From Pseudomonas sp. (GTDB lineage: Bacteria > Pseudomonadota > Gammaproteobacteria > Pseudomonadales > Pseudomonadaceae): a stretch of DNA of 13,899 nt. The position numbers and the translations under genes are program-made. The stretch is taken from the NCBI GenBank assembly GCA_003525045.1, contig DQGF01000185.1:882-14780 (forward strand). Reading direction: 5' to 3'. The notes below the pieces were generated by a model. It was not told where the DNA came from and ran no database searches. It worked only from the letters and a program-made list of their open reading frames with translations. Shown here piece after piece: positions 7,741 to 13,899 of this stretch (the stretch's first letter is position 1; each line of letters opens with the position of its first letter).

Positions 7741-9179
7741 TTGGACTCTCTCTTTCCAGACAAGTCTTGGACCCAGAACAACTCGTGGCGTCGTACCGTT
7801 TTACGCAAGAATTCGTTTTCGCCGAATGCCGGCCAGCGTCGAGCCGCCAGGCAACGTTGTATCGCTCGGCGCAGTAGACGCTTGAAGGGAGGCCGAGGCT
7901 GAAGGTCGTGCATCATGCCCAACGACATAGCCTTGCGCCACTGACTTTCGTCCGACAGACAGAGCGTCCAGGGACGCAACGGTTCATGCGTACCGATCTG
8001 TGGCGGCAGTGCCACACCCGTCCCCGCGTCGCCCATTGGCCAGCGATCGTTGTCATGTAAATGATTGGCGTAGTGCAATAAGGTTTCGGGCTGCCACGCC
8101 GTGCCGCTCAATGCCTGCATCACCGCCTGCTGCGAACACAGATGGTCTGGATGGGGATCGAAGCGCGGGTGTGGCAAGACGATGACCTGGGGCTCGATGC
8201 GTTCGATCAACTCACGCAGATCGGCCAGCAGATTGTTCCAGGATGGCAGGCCATCGACGTCACTGACCAAGGCAAATGGATTGAATCGGCGGAAATATCG
8301 GGTATCGCCCAACTGTGCCTCACGGGACGCAACGGTCTCGGTCGGCGCGCTCTGCATGGCGGGCAATTGCAGGCAAAAATAGCCCAGTTGAATACAGCGT
8401 TGCTGAGGCACGCCTCCCCACAACGGCACGCTGATACTGTCCCAGGCGCGGAGCGAGCCTTTCAGCCGAGACGCTTCGACGCCATCGAGTCCCATTTGCC
8501 GGTAATGCCCGGCCTCGATTTCACCGGCGGTGATGGTCACGATCCAGCTCTGTTCGGCGCCGCTGTACAAGCCGAATGCGGCCAGTTCGGCGTCGTCGGC
8601 ATGGGGCGCGATCACCATCACCCGCTGACGGCTGTAATCCGGATGTTCGAACGCCGAGAGCACCGGCTCGCCGAGCAATCGGCAGAAACGCCCGCGCAGA
8701 TGCAACTCACCTTGCGACAGCACAGACGCCTGCCCCGTGAGATTGAGGTAACGCACACCATCGACTCCACGCTCGAAGGTCTGGCGGTCCGGATTAGCGC
8801 CACCCGTCAGCTCGACCACGGGATCGATAAAGCGTCCCAGCCAGGTGCTTTTGATCCGCAGCGCCAAGACCAGAGTGGCGTTGTCGACCAGCATCACGCC
8901 ATCGTCCAGCCGCAACCGGTCCCCGTCCAGGTGCACCTTGGGCTGTTGGGTGTACGGCGGGAAGCTGTACTGATAATCGTCTTTGGGTGAATAAAACAGA
9001 TGGTCGGCAAACCAAGCCTCATGGGCAATCCAGCCCAGAACCGCGAGCACCACCGGCAGCCACCAAACCACCATCACGCCACAGGCAATCAACAACATCA
9101 GCGCAATCAACAGGCCGATGCGTTTGTTGCGCCGATGGCGCTTGAGCAATTGCTGTTTGCGATTCATGGGCTGGCTCAT
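7737..9179 (-). CDS. dnpA: DnpA-like PIG-L family de-N-acetylase, membrane anchored
   Basis: A 480-residue protein. A basic start (RKQQLLKRHRRNKR) and two close hydrophobic stretches at about 21-53 anchor it in the inner membrane. A domain of unknown role at about 75-180 precedes the PIG-L (LmbE-like) deacetylase domain. Its zinc-site motif is APHADDAELAAFG at 191-203, the equivalent of the family's PHPDDE, and the second histidine motif is HPRFDPHPDH at 337-346. The family removes an acetyl group from N-acetyl sugars. In P. aeruginosa the gene at this position, dnpA (PA5002), is linked to LPS and to fluoroquinolone tolerance and persistence. The substrate here is not known. The start at 9179 overlaps the upstream mig-14-like stop as ATGA. 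An ATG four codons later is possible, and the longer open frame to 9206 is not needed. It overlaps the ssg-like gene by four bases. Confidence 0.88.
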   Translation of the reverse strand: MSQPMNRKQQLLKRHRRNKRIGLLIALMLLIACGVMVVWWLPVVLAVLGWIAHEAWFADHLFYSPKDDYQYSFPPYTQQPKVHLDGDRLRLDDGVMLVDNATLVLALRIKSTWLGRFIDPVVELTGGANPDRQTFERGVDGVRYLNLTGQASVLSQGELHLRGRFCRLLGEPVLSAFEHPDYSRQRVMVIAPHADDAELAAFGLYSGAEQSWIVTITAGEIEAGHYRQMGLDGVEASRLKGSLRAWDSISVPLWGGVPQQRCIQLGYFCLQLPAMQSAPTETVASREAQLGDTRYFRRFNPFALVSDVDGLPSWNNLLADLRELIERIEPQVIVLPHPRFDPHPDHLCSQQAVMQALSGTAWQPETLLHYANHLHDNDRWPMGDAGTGVALPPQIGTHEPLRPWTLCLSDESQWRKAMSLGMMHDLQPRPPFKRLLRRAIQRCLAARRWPAFGENEFLRKTVRRHELFWVQDLSGKRESN

Positions 9180-10072
9180 ACGGTGAACACCGGCACAGGA
9201 TTGCACCAGCGATCCTTGTATTCACGGTCGGCGCGACCGAAAGAAAAGCGCAGGGGTTTGTCCAGCGCCCGGGCATGCTCCCAGGCGCTTTGAGTGTTGA
9301 TAAAACTCAACACGCTGCCGGGACTGAATTCACGGGTTTCGGGGTCGACGCCGCCATTGATGTACTCGACGCTGATCCACTGTGGTGTCTCCACACGGTA
9401 GACCAGTTGAATCGCTATCGGCGCATCGTTGAGGAAAATCACCGAGCCGATCAACAAGTCGCGCAGCAGCTCGATAACCTCGGCCATGCGTTCCGCCCCG
9501 GTTGCCGGGAAACCCCAGCGGCGCTGGAACAGGTCGCAATAGATTGCCGCCAGTTCGCTGCTGGAAAACTCGGTAACCGGCCGCACCACCCCGCCCGCCT
9601 CTTCCAGCAAACGCAATTCGCGGCGCTGGTTATAGCGAAACTTCTTCGACAGTTCTTCGGGAGTGCGGGCCATGGCCAGTTGTTCGGCCTGCAACCTGAT
9701 GCCGGTAAAGCGGCCTTCATTCAGCGCCGACAGATAGCGCCCGCGATGGCGCAGCGGGGCCTGGGCATCGGCAGCGGCCGGCAGAATGAACTCGGCATTG
9801 CCGAGGTCGAACAAACCCTTTTTACCTTGGCGCTTGAGCACATCCTTGGATAAGGCAAGGTCGCGGCCCCAGGTCGGGATCGCGGCTTTGACTTCGCCAT
9901 TGCGCTCCCAGGCCAGGTAGCGCACCGGGATGTCGGCCAACTGCGCCAGCCGTTCGACCACCATGGGATGAGTCGCGACGCTGCCGCCATAACGTTGCCA
10001 GGCCTCGACGTAGGTCGAGGCGTCGACTACCGTCCAGCCACGTTCGCGCCAGCCTTGAAATCGGTTGAGCAT
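9176..10072 (-). CDS. mig-14: Mig-14-like protein (GNAT/FemAB-type acyltransferase fold)
   Basis: A 298-residue soluble protein starting MLNRFQGWRERGWTVVDAS. Features are LAWERNGEVKAAIPTWG at 53-69, a basic helix ELSKKFRYNQRRELRLLEEAG at 140-160 typical of FemAB-like acyltransferases, and a C-terminal GNAT-like half with SVIFLNDAPIAIQLVYR at 210-226 and SVEYINGGVDPETREFSPGS nearby, ending in FGRADREYKDRWC. I recognise it as the Mig-14 family, known in Salmonella and Pseudomonas for resistance to host antimicrobial peptides. The chemical reaction is not established to my knowledge. PA5003 occupies the same place in P. aeruginosa. The ATG at 10070-10072 shares one base with the wapH stop (TGATG), preceded by AGGGG, which supports this start over the longer frame to 10180. 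The gene also overlaps the dnpA-like gene by four bases, so the two are almost certainly co-translated. Confidence 0.86.
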   Translation of the reverse strand: MLNRFQGWRERGWTVVDASTYVEAWQRYGGSVATHPMVVERLAQLADIPVRYLAWERNGEVKAAIPTWGRDLALSKDVLKRQGKKGLFDLGNAEFILPAAADAQAPLRHRGRYLSALNEGRFTGIRLQAEQLAMARTPEELSKKFRYNQRRELRLLEEAGGVVRPVTEFSSSELAAIYCDLFQRRWGFPATGAERMAEVIELLRDLLIGSVIFLNDAPIAIQLVYRVETPQWISVEYINGGVDPETREFSPGSVLSFINTQSAWEHARALDKPLRFSFGRADREYKDRWCNPVPVFTV

Positions 10073-11202
10073 CAGCCCCTCGGTGCCAGTTCGGTAACAT
10101 GCGGCAAATGCCAGAAGGCATCGCGCACCGCGCGGTCGCAGAAGCGCTCTTGCAAGCGGTCGAGCATCAGCTCGGCACACTGATGACGCTGCTGCTCATC
10201 CATTGCGGCCAGATGTTGCAGGCCTTGAGCCAGACGCTCGGCATCGCCCAGCGGAAACAGTATGCCTACGCCTTCGACCACTTCCTTCGCTCCGCCACAG
10301 GCAGTGGCGAGCAACGGCACACCGGCGGCCATGGCCTCCAGCAACACCATGCCGAACGGTTCGTGATCGGAGCTCAGGGCAAACACATCGAAGGCACGGA
10401 AATAACGCCGGGCCTCGGGCACCTGACCGAGGAACAGCACGCGGTCGCCGATACCCAGCTCACGGGCCAGGGCCTTGAGGTCCTGTTCCAGTCGACCGGC
10501 ACCGAGAATCACCAGTTGGCTGTTAACCGGCAAATCCGGTAACGCTACGGCAAAACCCTGCAACAGCGTGTCCTGGTCCTTGTCGGGGTGCAGTCGCCCG
10601 ACGTTGCCGACTATCCAGGCATCCATCGACAGGCCAAGAGTTTCCCGAGCCTCGCGAACTGACACCTGGCTCTCCTGCAAGGCCGGCACATCGATTCGGT
10701 TGTAGAGCGTTTGGATCCGCGCCGCCGGCCATTTCGGCAGGCAATTGCGCATGTCGTCGCGCACCGCATCGGAAACCCCGAGCAGGCTCAGGCGCTTGCG
10801 GAAAATATGTGCGAAGAGTTTACGAGTGCCACGTTTGTAATCGTCAAAAGCGTGATGCACGCCAATCACCGGCAGCGAAGTGCCCAGCAAGGCGATATAA
10901 ATCGGCTTGAAACGGTGAGCAATACAGAAACTGAAATTGCGCGAGGCGGCGATCTTGCGCAGATCGCCGATGGCGCCGAGCTTCAGGCCACGTATGGCCT
11001 TGGAGCTGTATTCCATGAACAACACTTCATCGCAAGCGCAACCCGCGGCGACTTCGGCATCGGCTGCCCCGGTCAGAAACACCGTGGTCACCCGATAGCC
11101 GGACCCCGCGAACAGGCTGGCGTACTGCCGGGCGCAGTCCAGAAACGGCCCGTCATAGCCGTGACAGAACTGCAGCACATGGCGTTCAGCCGAGCGTGTC
11201 AT
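10072..11202 (-). CDS. wapH: WapH-like glycosyltransferase family 4, LPS core
   Basis: A 376-residue GT-B enzyme. The N-terminal domain has VLQFCHGYDGPFLDCARQYA at 9-28, and the domain junction has LLGVSDAVRDDM at 140-151. The donor domain holds VGRLHPDKD at 201-209, VILGAGRLEQDL at 231-242, and HEPFGMVLLEAMAAGVP at 280-296 with Glu281 and Glu289 as the E-x7-E pair of retaining GT4 enzymes. The gene lies directly downstream of the carbamoyltransferase, the arrangement of wapH (PA5004) and wapO (PA5005). WapH is regarded as an outer-core glucosyltransferase in P. aeruginosa, and I infer the same here from position and family. The start is the ATG at 11200-11202, which overlaps the end of wapO by 17 bases. 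The nearest Shine-Dalgarno, GAGGG, is farther upstream than ideal, so translation probably depends on coupling. Confidence 0.88.
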   Translation of the reverse strand: MTRSAERHVLQFCHGYDGPFLDCARQYASLFAGSGYRVTTVFLTGAADAEVAAGCACDEVLFMEYSSKAIRGLKLGAIGDLRKIAASRNFSFCIAHRFKPIYIALLGTSLPVIGVHHAFDDYKRGTRKLFAHIFRKRLSLLGVSDAVRDDMRNCLPKWPAARIQTLYNRIDVPALQESQVSVREARETLGLSMDAWIVGNVGRLHPDKDQDTLLQGFAVALPDLPVNSQLVILGAGRLEQDLKALARELGIGDRVLFLGQVPEARRYFRAFDVFALSSDHEPFGMVLLEAMAAGVPLLATACGGAKEVVEGVGILFPLGDAERLAQGLQHLAAMDEQQRHQCAELMLDRLQERFCDRAVRDAFWHLPHVTELAPRG

Positions 11203-12943
11203 ATGCGTTCGCGCCCTCTTTGACCACCAGGATGTCTTCCATGATCAGATACTGTAGATCGGAACCGAAAAACATGTTCAGCGCATCCGTCGGCGAGCAG
11301 ATCATCGGTTCGCCACGACGGTTGAGCGAGGTGTTCAACGACACGCCGTTGCCGGTCAATACTTCCAGCGCCTTCATCATGTCGTAGTAGCGCGGGTTGT
11401 ATTCGCGCTTGAGCACCTGGGCCCGCGACGTGCCGTCTTCGTGGACGACTTCCGGCACGCGGGTCTTCCACTCTTCAGCTACTTCAAAGGTGAAGGTCAT
11501 GAAGGGCGCCGGGTGATCGATCTTGATCATCTGTGGCGCGACGGTGTCGAGCATCGACGGGCAGAAAGGCCTCCAGCGCTCGCGGAACTTGATCTGGTGG
11601 TTGATGCGGTCAGCCACGCCAGTCGCACTCGGGCAACCAATGATCGAACGACCGCCCAAGGCGCGCGGACCGAATTCCATGCGCCCCTGGAACCAGGCCA
11701 CCGGGTTGCCGTCGACCATGATCTTGGCGATGTTTTCCGGCATGTTCTCGAGCTTGCGCCATACCGGCTTGCTCGGGTGACGGGCACACGCGGCGAGCAC
11801 GTCTTCGTTGGTGTACGACGGACCGAGGTAGACGTGTTCCATCTTCTCGACCGGCACACCACGGGCGTGGGACACGTAAGCTGCCGCGCCAACCGCGGTG
11901 CCGGCATCGCCGGACGCAGGCTGAACGAACAGCTCCTTGACGTCATCTCGAGCGATGATTTTCTGGTTGAGCTTGACGTTCAACGCACAGCCGCCGGCGT
12001 AGGCCAGCTTGCCGGTTTCCTTGAGCACGTCGCCCAGGTAATGGTCGATCATCTGCAACGCCAGTTTCTCGAACAGCGCCTGCATGCTCGCAGCGTAGTG
12101 GATGTACGGCTCGTCGGCGATGTCGCCTTCGCGTTTCGGACCTAGCCACTCGATCAGCTTCGGCGAGAAATAGAAGCCCTTGCCCTTCTCTTTATAACGA
12201 CGCAGGCCGATGACATTGGCGTAGTCGGTGTTGATCACCAGCTCGCCGTTCTCGAACGAGGCCAGGCGCGAGAAATCGTATTTGCTGGCATCGCCGTACG
12301 GTGCCATGCCCATGACCTTGAACTCGCCGTCGAGCATCTCGAAACCGAGGAACTCGGTGATCGCGCCGTACAGGCCGCCGAGGGAGTCTGGATCGAAGAA
12401 CTCCTTGATCTTGTGGATCTTGCCGTTTTCGCCATAGCCGAAGAAGGTCGTGGCGTACTCACCCTTGCCATCGATCCCGAGGATCGCGGTTTTCTCTTTG
12501 AAGCCAGAGCAGTGGTAAGCGCTGGAGGCGTGGGCCAGGTGGTGCTCGACCGGCTCGATCTTGATCTTCTTCGGATCGAAGCCCAATTGCTCGAGGCACC
12601 AGACAATCTTGTTGCGATAGCGCTTGTAGCGACGGTTGCCCATCAGGATCGCGTCGAGGGCGCGGTCCGGGGCGTACCAGTAACGCTTGGCGTAGTGCCA
12701 GCGGGCCTTGCCGAACAGGCTGATTGGCGCGAACGGAATCGCTACCACGTCAACATCGGATGGCTTGATACCAGCCTGTTCGAGGCAGAATTTCGCCGAT
12801 TCATAAGGCATGCGGTTCTTTGCATGTTTATCGCGTACAAAGCGCTCTTCTTCAGCCGCCGCGACCAGCTTGCCGTCGATGTACAAGGCTGCGGAAGGAT
12901 CATGGCTAAGGGCGCCGGACAGGCCAAGAATCGTCAATGCCAC
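11186..12943 (-). CDS. wapO: WapO-like carbamoyltransferase (NodU/CmcH family), LPS core heptose
   Basis: A 585-residue cytosolic enzyme that transfers a carbamoyl group from carbamoyl phosphate, through an adenylated intermediate in this family, to a sugar hydroxyl. In Pseudomonas LPS the expected acceptor is O-7 of the second inner-core heptose. The N-terminal Kae1-like domain begins LTILGLSGALSHDPSAAL (3-20). Metal and nucleotide-site motifs include VEHHLAHASSAYH at 132-144, ILGIDGKGEY at 154-163, GGCALNVKLN at 317-326 and QPASGDAGTAVGAA at 341-354. The C-terminal domain has GRMEFGPRALGGRSI at 420-434, which binds carbamoyl phosphate. Length and order match NodU/CmcH proteins. The start is a GTG at 12941-12943 with AGAGG about ten bases upstream. 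It is the first gene of the seven-gene minus-strand run, behind a roughly 87-base leader with two short hairpins. The end overlaps wapH by 17 bases. Confidence 0.94.
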   Translation of the reverse strand: MALTILGLSGALSHDPSAALYIDGKLVAAAEEERFVRDKHAKNRMPYESAKFCLEQAGIKPSDVDVVAIPFAPISLFGKARWHYAKRYWYAPDRALDAILMGNRRYKRYRNKIVWCLEQLGFDPKKIKIEPVEHHLAHASSAYHCSGFKEKTAILGIDGKGEYATTFFGYGENGKIHKIKEFFDPDSLGGLYGAITEFLGFEMLDGEFKVMGMAPYGDASKYDFSRLASFENGELVINTDYANVIGLRRYKEKGKGFYFSPKLIEWLGPKREGDIADEPYIHYAASMQALFEKLALQMIDHYLGDVLKETGKLAYAGGCALNVKLNQKIIARDDVKELFVQPASGDAGTAVGAAAYVSHARGVPVEKMEHVYLGPSYTNEDVLAACARHPSKPVWRKLENMPENIAKIMVDGNPVAWFQGRMEFGPRALGGRSIIGCPSATGVADRINHQIKFRERWRPFCPSMLDTVAPQMIKIDHPAPFMTFTFEVAEEWKTRVPEVVHEDGTSRAQVLKREYNPRYYDMMKALEVLTGNGVSLNTSLNRRGEPMICSPTDALNMFFGSDLQYLIMEDILVVKEGANAYDTLG

Positions 12944-12971
12944 AGGGGTCTAGCCTCTTTAGTCTGCATGC

Positions 12972-13015
12972 AGGCGCAAGGCGCCTCGAAAATTGATGTG
13001 CCCCTCGCAAGGGGC
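12972..13015 (-). promoter_or_regulatory. Two short hairpins in the wapO leader
   Basis: Between the candidate TATAAT box and the wapO GTG are two perfect six-base-pair hairpins. One is AGGCGC at 12972-12977 with GCGCCT at 12981-12986 (loop of three). The other is GCCCCT at 13000-13005 with AGGGGC at 13010-13015 (loop of four). On the minus strand the upstream one (13015-13000) is followed after a few bases by AATTTT, not a full T-run. They could be attenuators, a protein-binding leader or chance structures. I recognise no known riboswitch. Confidence 0.4.
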
Positions 13016-13036
13016 GAGAGACAGCTAAAGGGCGGG

Positions 13037-13042
13037 ATTATA
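13037..13042 (-). promoter_or_regulatory. Candidate -10 box (TATAAT) upstream of wapO
   Basis: The minus strand reads a perfect TATAAT here. Transcription would begin near 13030 and give a leader of about 87 bases. Seventeen bases upstream the sequence is GGTCAT, a poor -35, and there is no TGn extension, so the promoter is either activator-dependent or weaker than the -10 suggests. The position ahead of the seven-gene run and behind the lipoprotein gene makes it the best promoter candidate in the window. Confidence 0.5.
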
Positions 13043-13117
13043 GCGTAAACATGGCGCGAATGACCCTGCGGTTATTACCCCTGTGAAGATGACCCGGGCG
13101 AAAGCTTGCCGCCTTGC

Positions 13118-13453
13118 CTATCCGCCGCCTGGTCTCCAGTAAATACTGATATTGCCGTCCGCAGCCTGCCGGCAAATCGTATAAGGCAGGGAAACCGTGT
13201 CGAAGACACCTGACAGGGTCATATCCAGCAGTATGAAGGGCGCAAGATAGCCGGAAGGATTGGGTGGTGCATTCAGGACGCAGAAGTCGTAGGCCAGGCC
13301 GCTGTAAACCCGCGGGATGGATTGACAGTAGGTTTTTTGCTTTCTGAGGTCGCGAGCCGCCTCTGCTTCATCCTGCAGCACCGTTGAAACAGTCCCGCAG
13401 CCGGACAGGGCCAGTGAGAATGCGCCGAGGATAACAGTCGTTTTTATTGTCAA
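13118..13453 (-). CDS. Small YceK/YidQ-type lipoprotein
   Basis: A 111-residue envelope lipoprotein of unknown function. With the TTG start at 13451-13453 it begins MTIKTTVILGAFSLALSGC: a short basic end, a hydrophobic stretch and the lipobox LSGC. Lipid attachment is expected at Cys19 after signal peptidase II cleavage. A perfect GGAGG (13461-13465, minus) seven bases upstream fixes this start. The longer frame from GTG at 13513 would bury the signal peptide. The mature part has PRVYSGLAYDFC (47-58) and LSGVFDTVSLPYT (80-92), which match the YceK-type pattern of a tyrosine-glycine stretch followed by a D-t-x-x-LPYT segment. Three further cysteines (43, 58, 94) may form disulfides. It lies upstream of wapO in the same direction, but a 174-base gap with its own -10 suggests separate expression. 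No clear terminator follows it. Confidence 0.8.
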   Translation of the reverse strand: MTIKTTVILGAFSLALSGCGTVSTVLQDEAEAARDLRKQKTYCQSIPRVYSGLAYDFCVLNAPPNPSGYLAPFILLDMTLSGVFDTVSLPYTICRQAADGNISIYWRPGGG

Positions 13454-13460
13454 AATCTGC

Positions 13461-13465
13461 CCTCC
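13461..13465 (-). promoter_or_regulatory. Shine-Dalgarno site that fixes a TTG start
   Basis: GGAGG on the minus strand lies seven bases before the TTG at 13451-13453. It decides the start of the lipoprotein gene, because the in-frame signal peptide and lipobox begin exactly there and no ATG is available. Confidence 0.8.
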
Positions 13466-13595
13466 GAGAACGTCAGGCAAACTAGCATTGTGGCTATTCA
13501 GGGCACAGTTCACGGGATCTGGAGATCATGTAGGACATTTCATAAGAGCTTGTCCCCTTGTGAGATGCAGGCATCTTCGCTGGATGTGCCGGCCT

Positions 13596-13673
13596 CTTCG
13601 CGAGCAAGCCCGCTCCCACAGGGGATCTGTGGTGTGACATAGATCCAATGTGGGAGCGAGCCTGCTCGCGAAG
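13596..13673. repeat. Inverted pair of REP elements (BIME-like)
   Basis: Two 25-base copies of the common Pseudomonas REP motif face each other at 13596-13620 and 13649-13673, differing at two positions (core TGTGGGAGCGAGC on the plus strand of the right copy). The 28-base centre holds a further inverted repeat, GGATCT at 13623-13628 and AGATCC at 13641-13646, so the RNA or single-stranded DNA would fold into one long hairpin. Such pairs are found between genes in P. fluorescens and P. putida and are moved by REP-associated tyrosine transposases (RAYTs). A partial repeat-like piece (CATCTTCGCTGG) lies just to the left at 13572-13583. A 77-codon frame across this region is the usual REP-derived false gene. 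The whole gap 13454-13758 contains this repeat, the terminator to its right, and otherwise only the upstream region of the lipoprotein gene. Confidence 0.92.
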
Positions 13674-13705
13674 ACGTCCTGCCAGACGCCACAAATTCCA
13701 GACCT

Positions 13706-13746
13706 GAAAAAGCCCGCTGACTGTCACCAGTTCAGCGGGCTTCTTT
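13706..13746 (-). terminator. Rho-independent terminator after the mbtH-like gene, possibly two-way
   Basis: A perfect stem pairs AAGCCCGCTGA (13710-13720) with TCAGCGGGCTT (13732-13742) around an 11-base loop. Read on the minus strand, the stem is followed by a run of five T (complement of 13706-13710), as expected for a terminator of the mbtH-like gene, whose stop lies at 13759. On the plus strand the tail TTCTTTA is also T-rich, so it may act in both directions. No plus-strand gene ends nearby. Confidence 0.88.
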
Positions 13747-13758
13747 ATGGGCGGTGAC

Positions 13759-13899
13759 TCAGTGAGCCACAGCCACCTGCTCTTCCATCTTCTGCCGCAG
13801 GCTCAGCGGCCGCATGTCAGTCCAGGTTTCCTCAATGTAAGCCAGGCATTCCTTTTTCAGGCCGCTCTTGCCCACGGTGCGCCAGCCGGCAGGCACGGC
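13759..13899 (-). CDS. MbtH-like protein (C-terminal part, N-terminus off the window)
   Basis: Forty-six residues are visible. They read [12 protein letters not shown], then [19 protein letters not shown], then a short tail ending in QVAVAH. The VPaGW, CLxYI and WTDMRPLSL pieces are the C-terminal signature of MbtH proteins, about 70-residue partners that bind and activate adenylation domains of nonribosomal peptide synthetases. In fluorescent pseudomonads they usually serve siderophore or lipopeptide synthesis. About 25-30 N-terminal residues and the start lie beyond the right edge. No synthetase is in view, so its partner is unknown. A strong terminator follows immediately, so it is probably not cotranscribed with the lipoprotein or LPS genes. 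Confidence 0.9.
   Translation of the reverse strand, partial: AVPAGWRTVGKSGLKKECLAYIEETWTDMRPLSLRQKMEEQVAVAH

Noticed and set aside
6751..7902. A 383-codon plus-strand open frame opposite the ssg-like gene
   Set aside because: It is a shadow frame with antisense-type composition (rich in His, Gln, Arg, Asp), covering a well supported minus-strand glycosyltransferase.
8142..8990. A 282-codon plus-strand open frame opposite the dnpA-like gene
   Set aside because: It lies wholly within the PIG-L gene on the other strand, with no family resemblance of its own.
13093..13112. Possible terminator after the lipoprotein gene (GGCG ... CGCC)
   Set aside because: The stem is only about four base pairs with no T-run, so it is too weak to call.
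13494..13727. A 77-codon minus-strand frame containing SPVGAGLLAK
   Set aside because: That peptide is the well known translation of a Pseudomonas REP element. The frame spans the REP pair and part of the terminator and is not a gene.
1..13899. Search for CRISPR arrays, tRNA or rRNA genes, insertion sequences, toxin-antitoxin pairs or phage defence genes
   Set aside because: No regularly spaced repeats, cloverleaf-like sequences, transposase motifs or defence domains were seen by eye. A tRNA scan and a profile search would be needed to exclude them formally.

Overview
The window looks like a piece of a Pseudomonas chromosome, most likely from the P. fluorescens/P. putida side of the genus. 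Two things support this. The gene set matches the lipopolysaccharide (LPS) core locus that I know from P. aeruginosa (roughly PA4996 to PA5005: hldE, msbA, a kinase-like gene, waaL, glycosyltransferases, ssg, dnpA, mig-14, wapH, wapO). The intergenic region near the right end also carries an inverted pair of the typical Pseudomonas REP element (core TGTGGGAGCGAGC). No database was searched; all identities come from reading the translated proteins.

Layout, left to right. (1) 1-4108, minus strand: the N-terminal 294 residues of HldE (ADP-heptose synthesis), MsbA (lipid A-core flippase) and a WaaL-type O-antigen ligase. Transcription runs waaL > msbA > hldE, with a hairpin between msbA and hldE. 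(2) 4109-4219: a divergent intergenic region. (3) 4220-4825, plus strand: a small LPS-kinase-like protein, the only plus-strand gene in the window, with fairly low GC in its first half. (4) 4820-12943, minus strand: a tight run of seven genes, many overlapping by 1-17 bases, transcribed wapO (carbamoyltransferase) > wapH (GT4) > mig-14-like > dnpA-like PIG-L deacetylase > ssg-like glycosyltransferase > a GT2-like protein with a C-terminal membrane segment > a GT4 glycosyltransferase. The last of these converges on the kinase gene, and both stops lie in one palindromic TCATGA. (5) 12944-13899: the wapO leader with two short hairpins and a TATAAT box, a small YceK-type lipoprotein gene with a TTG start, an inverted REP pair, a strong terminator, and the C-terminal 46 residues of an MbtH-like protein.

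How they work together. HldE makes the ADP-heptose used for the inner core. WapO is expected to carbamoylate a core heptose. WapH, the Ssg-like protein and the two further glycosyltransferases would build the outer core or a related surface glycan. The PIG-L and Mig-14-like proteins probably modify that glycan or the envelope. MsbA flips the lipid A-core, and the WaaL-type ligase joins O-antigen to it. The conserved flanks (hldE-msbA and ssg-to-wapO) enclose a less conserved-looking middle (waaL, kinase, GT4, GT2). That is the usual place for strain-specific core variation.

I do not see an undescribed defence or mobile system. The most interesting points are the strain-variable middle block, the kinase-like protein that lacks the usual catalytic-loop aspartate, the tail-anchored GT2 protein, the structured wapO leader, and an mbtH gene next to LPS genes.
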